DNA of 64,000 nucleotides, taken from assembly GCF_000152625.1 (NCBI RefSeq), contig NZ_CH724156.1, positions 2,968,602 through 3,032,601 of the forward strand. The letters are read 5' to 3'. The stretch's first letter is position 1, and each line of letters begins with the position of its first letter. Made by a program: the position numbers and the translations under genes. Below are positions 62,555-64,000 of the stretch, piece after piece. A model generated the notes under the pieces. The model was given only the letters and a program-made list of their open reading frames with translations, was not told the DNA's origin and ran no database searches. The stretch comes from Roseovarius nubinhibens ISM (GTDB lineage: Bacteria > Pseudomonadota > Alphaproteobacteria > Rhodobacterales > Rhodobacteraceae).

Positions 62555-63583
62555 ATGGCCCATAAAATCGCAATTCTCGGCGCATCCGGCTATACCGGGG
62601 CCGAGCTCATCCGCCTGATCGCCACCCATCCCAATATGGAGATCGTGGCGCTTGGCGCGAATTCCAAGGCGGGGCAGAGCATGGCCTCGGTCTTTCCGCA
62701 TCTGCGCCATCTGGCGCTGCCTGATCTGGTGACCATCGAAGAGATCGATTTCGCGGGCGTCGACCTGTGTTTCTGTGCGCTGCCGCATGCCACCTCGCAG
62801 GAGGTGATCCGCGATCTGCCGAAGCATCTCAAGGTCGTCGATCTGAGCGCCGATTTCCGGCTGCGCGATCCGGCGGAATACAAGAAATGGTATGGCAATG
62901 ATCATGCCGCGCTCGACTGTCAGAAAGAGGCGGTCTATGGGCTCACCGAGTTCTACCGCGACGAGATCGCCAGCGCGCGGCTGGTGGCCGGGACCGGCTG
63001 TAACGCGGCGACGGGGCAATATATCCTGCGGCCTCTGATCAGCGCCGGGGTGATTGATCTCGACGATATCATTCTCGACCTGAAATGCGCGGTGTCGGGG
63101 GCGGGGCGGTCGCTTAAGGAAAATCTTCTCCATGCCGAGCTCAGCGAGGGGTATAATGCCTATGCGGTGGGCGGCACCCATCGTCACCTTGGTGAGTTCG
63201 ATCAGGAGTTTTCGGCGCTGGCCGGGCGGCCGGTGCGGGTGCAGTTCACGCCGCATCTGATCCCCGCCAACCGCGGCATCCTTGCCACCAGCTATGTCAA
63301 AGGCGCGGCGCAGGCGGTGCATGAGACCCTGCAAAAGACCTATGCGGGCGAGCCGTTCATTCAGGTTTTGCCCTTTGGTGAGACGCCGTCGACGCATCAT
63401 GTGCGCGGCTCGAACTTTTGCCATATCGGGGTGACCGGGGACCGGATCGAAGGGCGGGCCATCGTGGTGGCGGCGCTCGACAACCTGACCAAGGGATCGA
63501 GCGGCCAGGCCTTGCAGAACGCCAACCTGATGCTGGGCGAGGCGGAGACCGAAGGGCTTATGTCCGTGCCGGTGTTTCCGTAA
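62555..63583 (+). CDS. argC: N-acetyl-gamma-glutamyl-phosphate reductase
   Basis: A 342-residue NADPH-dependent enzyme of arginine biosynthesis. [19 protein letters not shown] is the Rossmann motif and [16 protein letters not shown] carries the catalytic Cys; the His region is [20 protein letters not shown] lies upstream of the ATG. Length is normal for the ~340-residue type. Confidence 0.95.
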   Translation: MAHKIAILGASGYTGAELIRLIATHPNMEIVALGANSKAGQSMASVFPHLRHLALPDLVTIEEIDFAGVDLCFCALPHATSQEVIRDLPKHLKVVDLSADFRLRDPAEYKKWYGNDHAALDCQKEAVYGLTEFYRDEIASARLVAGTGCNAATGQYILRPLISAGVIDLDDIILDLKCAVSGAGRSLKENLLHAELSEGYNAYAVGGTHRHLGEFDQEFSALAGRPVRVQFTPHLIPANRGILATSYVKGAAQAVHETLQKTYAGEPFIQVLPFGETPSTHHVRGSNFCHIGVTGDRIEGRAIVVAALDNLTKGSSGQALQNANLMLGEAETEGLMSVPVFP

Positions 63584-63618
63584 GCTCATGTGATGAATGA
63601 AGAGCGCGGTATAGCGAT

Positions 63619-64000
63619 ATGAAAACCCTCAAGAAGAAGCGTCGCGTACAGATCGTGATCGTGGCCGTGGTGGCGCTTGCTGTGGCCTCGTCGCTCATCG
63701 GCTATGCGCTCAAGGATGGGATCAATTTCTTTCGCTCGCCGAGCGAGGTGATGGCCGAACCGCCCGCGCCGCATGAGGTGTTTCGCATCGGTGGGCTGGT
63801 CGAAGAAGACAGTCTCGAACGCGGACAGGGGGCTGTGATCCGGTTTCGCGTGACCGATGGCGGGGCCTCGGTGCCGGTCGTCTACGAAGGCGTTCTGCCC
63901 GATCTCTTCGAGGAGGGTCAGGGCATGGTCGGCACCGGCAGTTTCGACGGGCAGGTGTTCCGCGCCAGTGAAATCCTCGCCAAGCATGACGAGAGTTATA
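63619..64000 (+). CDS. ccmE: Cytochrome c maturation heme chaperone CcmE (cut by window end)
   Basis: The first 127 residues of CcmE are present. A membrane anchor (VQIVIVAVVALAVASSLIGY) is followed by the OB-fold periplasmic domain (VFRIGGLVEEDSLERGQ, FRVTDGG, YEGVLPDLFEEGQG). The heme-binding His is His123 in ILAKHDESY, with Tyr127 at the place of the heme-contact Tyr. It receives heme from CcmC and hands it to CcmF/H. Confidence 0.95.
   Translation, partial: MKTLKKKRRVQIVIVAVVALAVASSLIGYALKDGINFFRSPSEVMAEPPAPHEVFRIGGLVEEDSLERGQGAVIRFRVTDGGASVPVVYEGVLPDLFEEGQGMVGTGSFDGQVFRASEILAKHDESY

Noticed and set aside
63600..63625. GCGCGGTATAGCGATAT before ccmE as a fourth copy of the 11-bp element
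   Set aside because: Only part of one or two units matches and the spacing is not kept.

Overview
The window is 64 kb of high-GC, densely coding chromosome from an alphaproteobacterium, most likely a Rhodobacterales (roseobacter/Rhodobacter group) member. The reasons are the protein families and gene neighbourhoods: aroK-aroB divergent from a xerD-containing cluster, prfA-prmC followed by a DUF4167 gene, several FAD-GcvT fusion oxidoreductases, a fused indolepyruvate ferredoxin oxidoreductase, and RTX proteins ending in a Hint_2 (hedgehog/intein-like) domain. No species is claimed.

Layout. 1-7.0 kb: partial IclR regulator, tRNA-Gln, an SH3-domain exported protein, a glyoxylate reductase-like dehydrogenase, gamma-glutamyltransferase and a first FAD-GcvT oxidoreductase. 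7.0-11.8 kb: a DUF937 protein and a leftward molybdenum hydroxylase operon (FAD subunit, 2Fe-2S subunit, Mo subunit, MoaD/ThiS-like protein). 12.1-16.3 kb: a glycine betaine/choline-type ABC transporter with a BetI-like operator and a permease made of two fused permease halves. 16.4-22.8 kb: ECF sigma factor, EF-hand protein, FkbM methyltransferase, an arginase-CtlX-ornithine cyclodeaminase operon with a divergent Lrp regulator, dsbB and a YqaA/DedA protein. 22.9-23.9 kb: tRNA-Leu(CAA) whose 3' half is duplicated 908 bp downstream, bracketing a small AT-rich segment that looks like a relic integrative element with one membrane-protein gene. 24.7-30.6 kb: two tandem large RTX-Hint proteins. 30.6-36.5 kb: a MocA-like nucleotidyltransferase and two divergent FAD-GcvT oxidoreductases. 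36.6-42.4 kb: CorC-type membrane protein, xerD, two uncharacterised genes, aroK, aroB. 42.7-46.0 kb: DUF1127 gene and an arsenic operon (arsR, LMW-phosphatase-type arsC, acr3, glutaredoxin-type arsC, arsH). 46.1-55.8 kb: tyrS, anmK, Asp/Glu racemase-like gene, mazG, M20 amidohydrolase, agmatinase-family gene, DUF1499 protein, prfA, prmC, DUF4167. 56-64 kb: a candidate sRNA, LysR, the fused ior gene, an acyltransferase, murI, argC and the start of ccmE.

Functional themes. Betaine/methylated-glycine use is suggested by the transporter with a BetI-like site plus three FAD-GcvT enzymes. Arginine and citrulline would be funnelled to ornithine and proline by one operon. Arsenic resistance is complete, with two unrelated arsenate reductases.

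Signals not explained by known genes: (1) an ordered 44-bp intergenic element made of four 11-bp units, at three loci (7825, 16341, 42421); (2) the 52-bp tRNA-Leu direct repeat and its one-gene interior; (3) the tandem RTX-Hint pair, with a duplicated module and an orphan pre-Hint segment, lacking the terminal Asn of splicing inteins; (4) an apparent 80-nt sRNA with its own promoter, an exposed CCTCCC tract and a terminator; (5) structured leaders upstream of the DUF4167 gene and of the first FAD-GcvT gene. All were found by reading only; no search or folding program was run.
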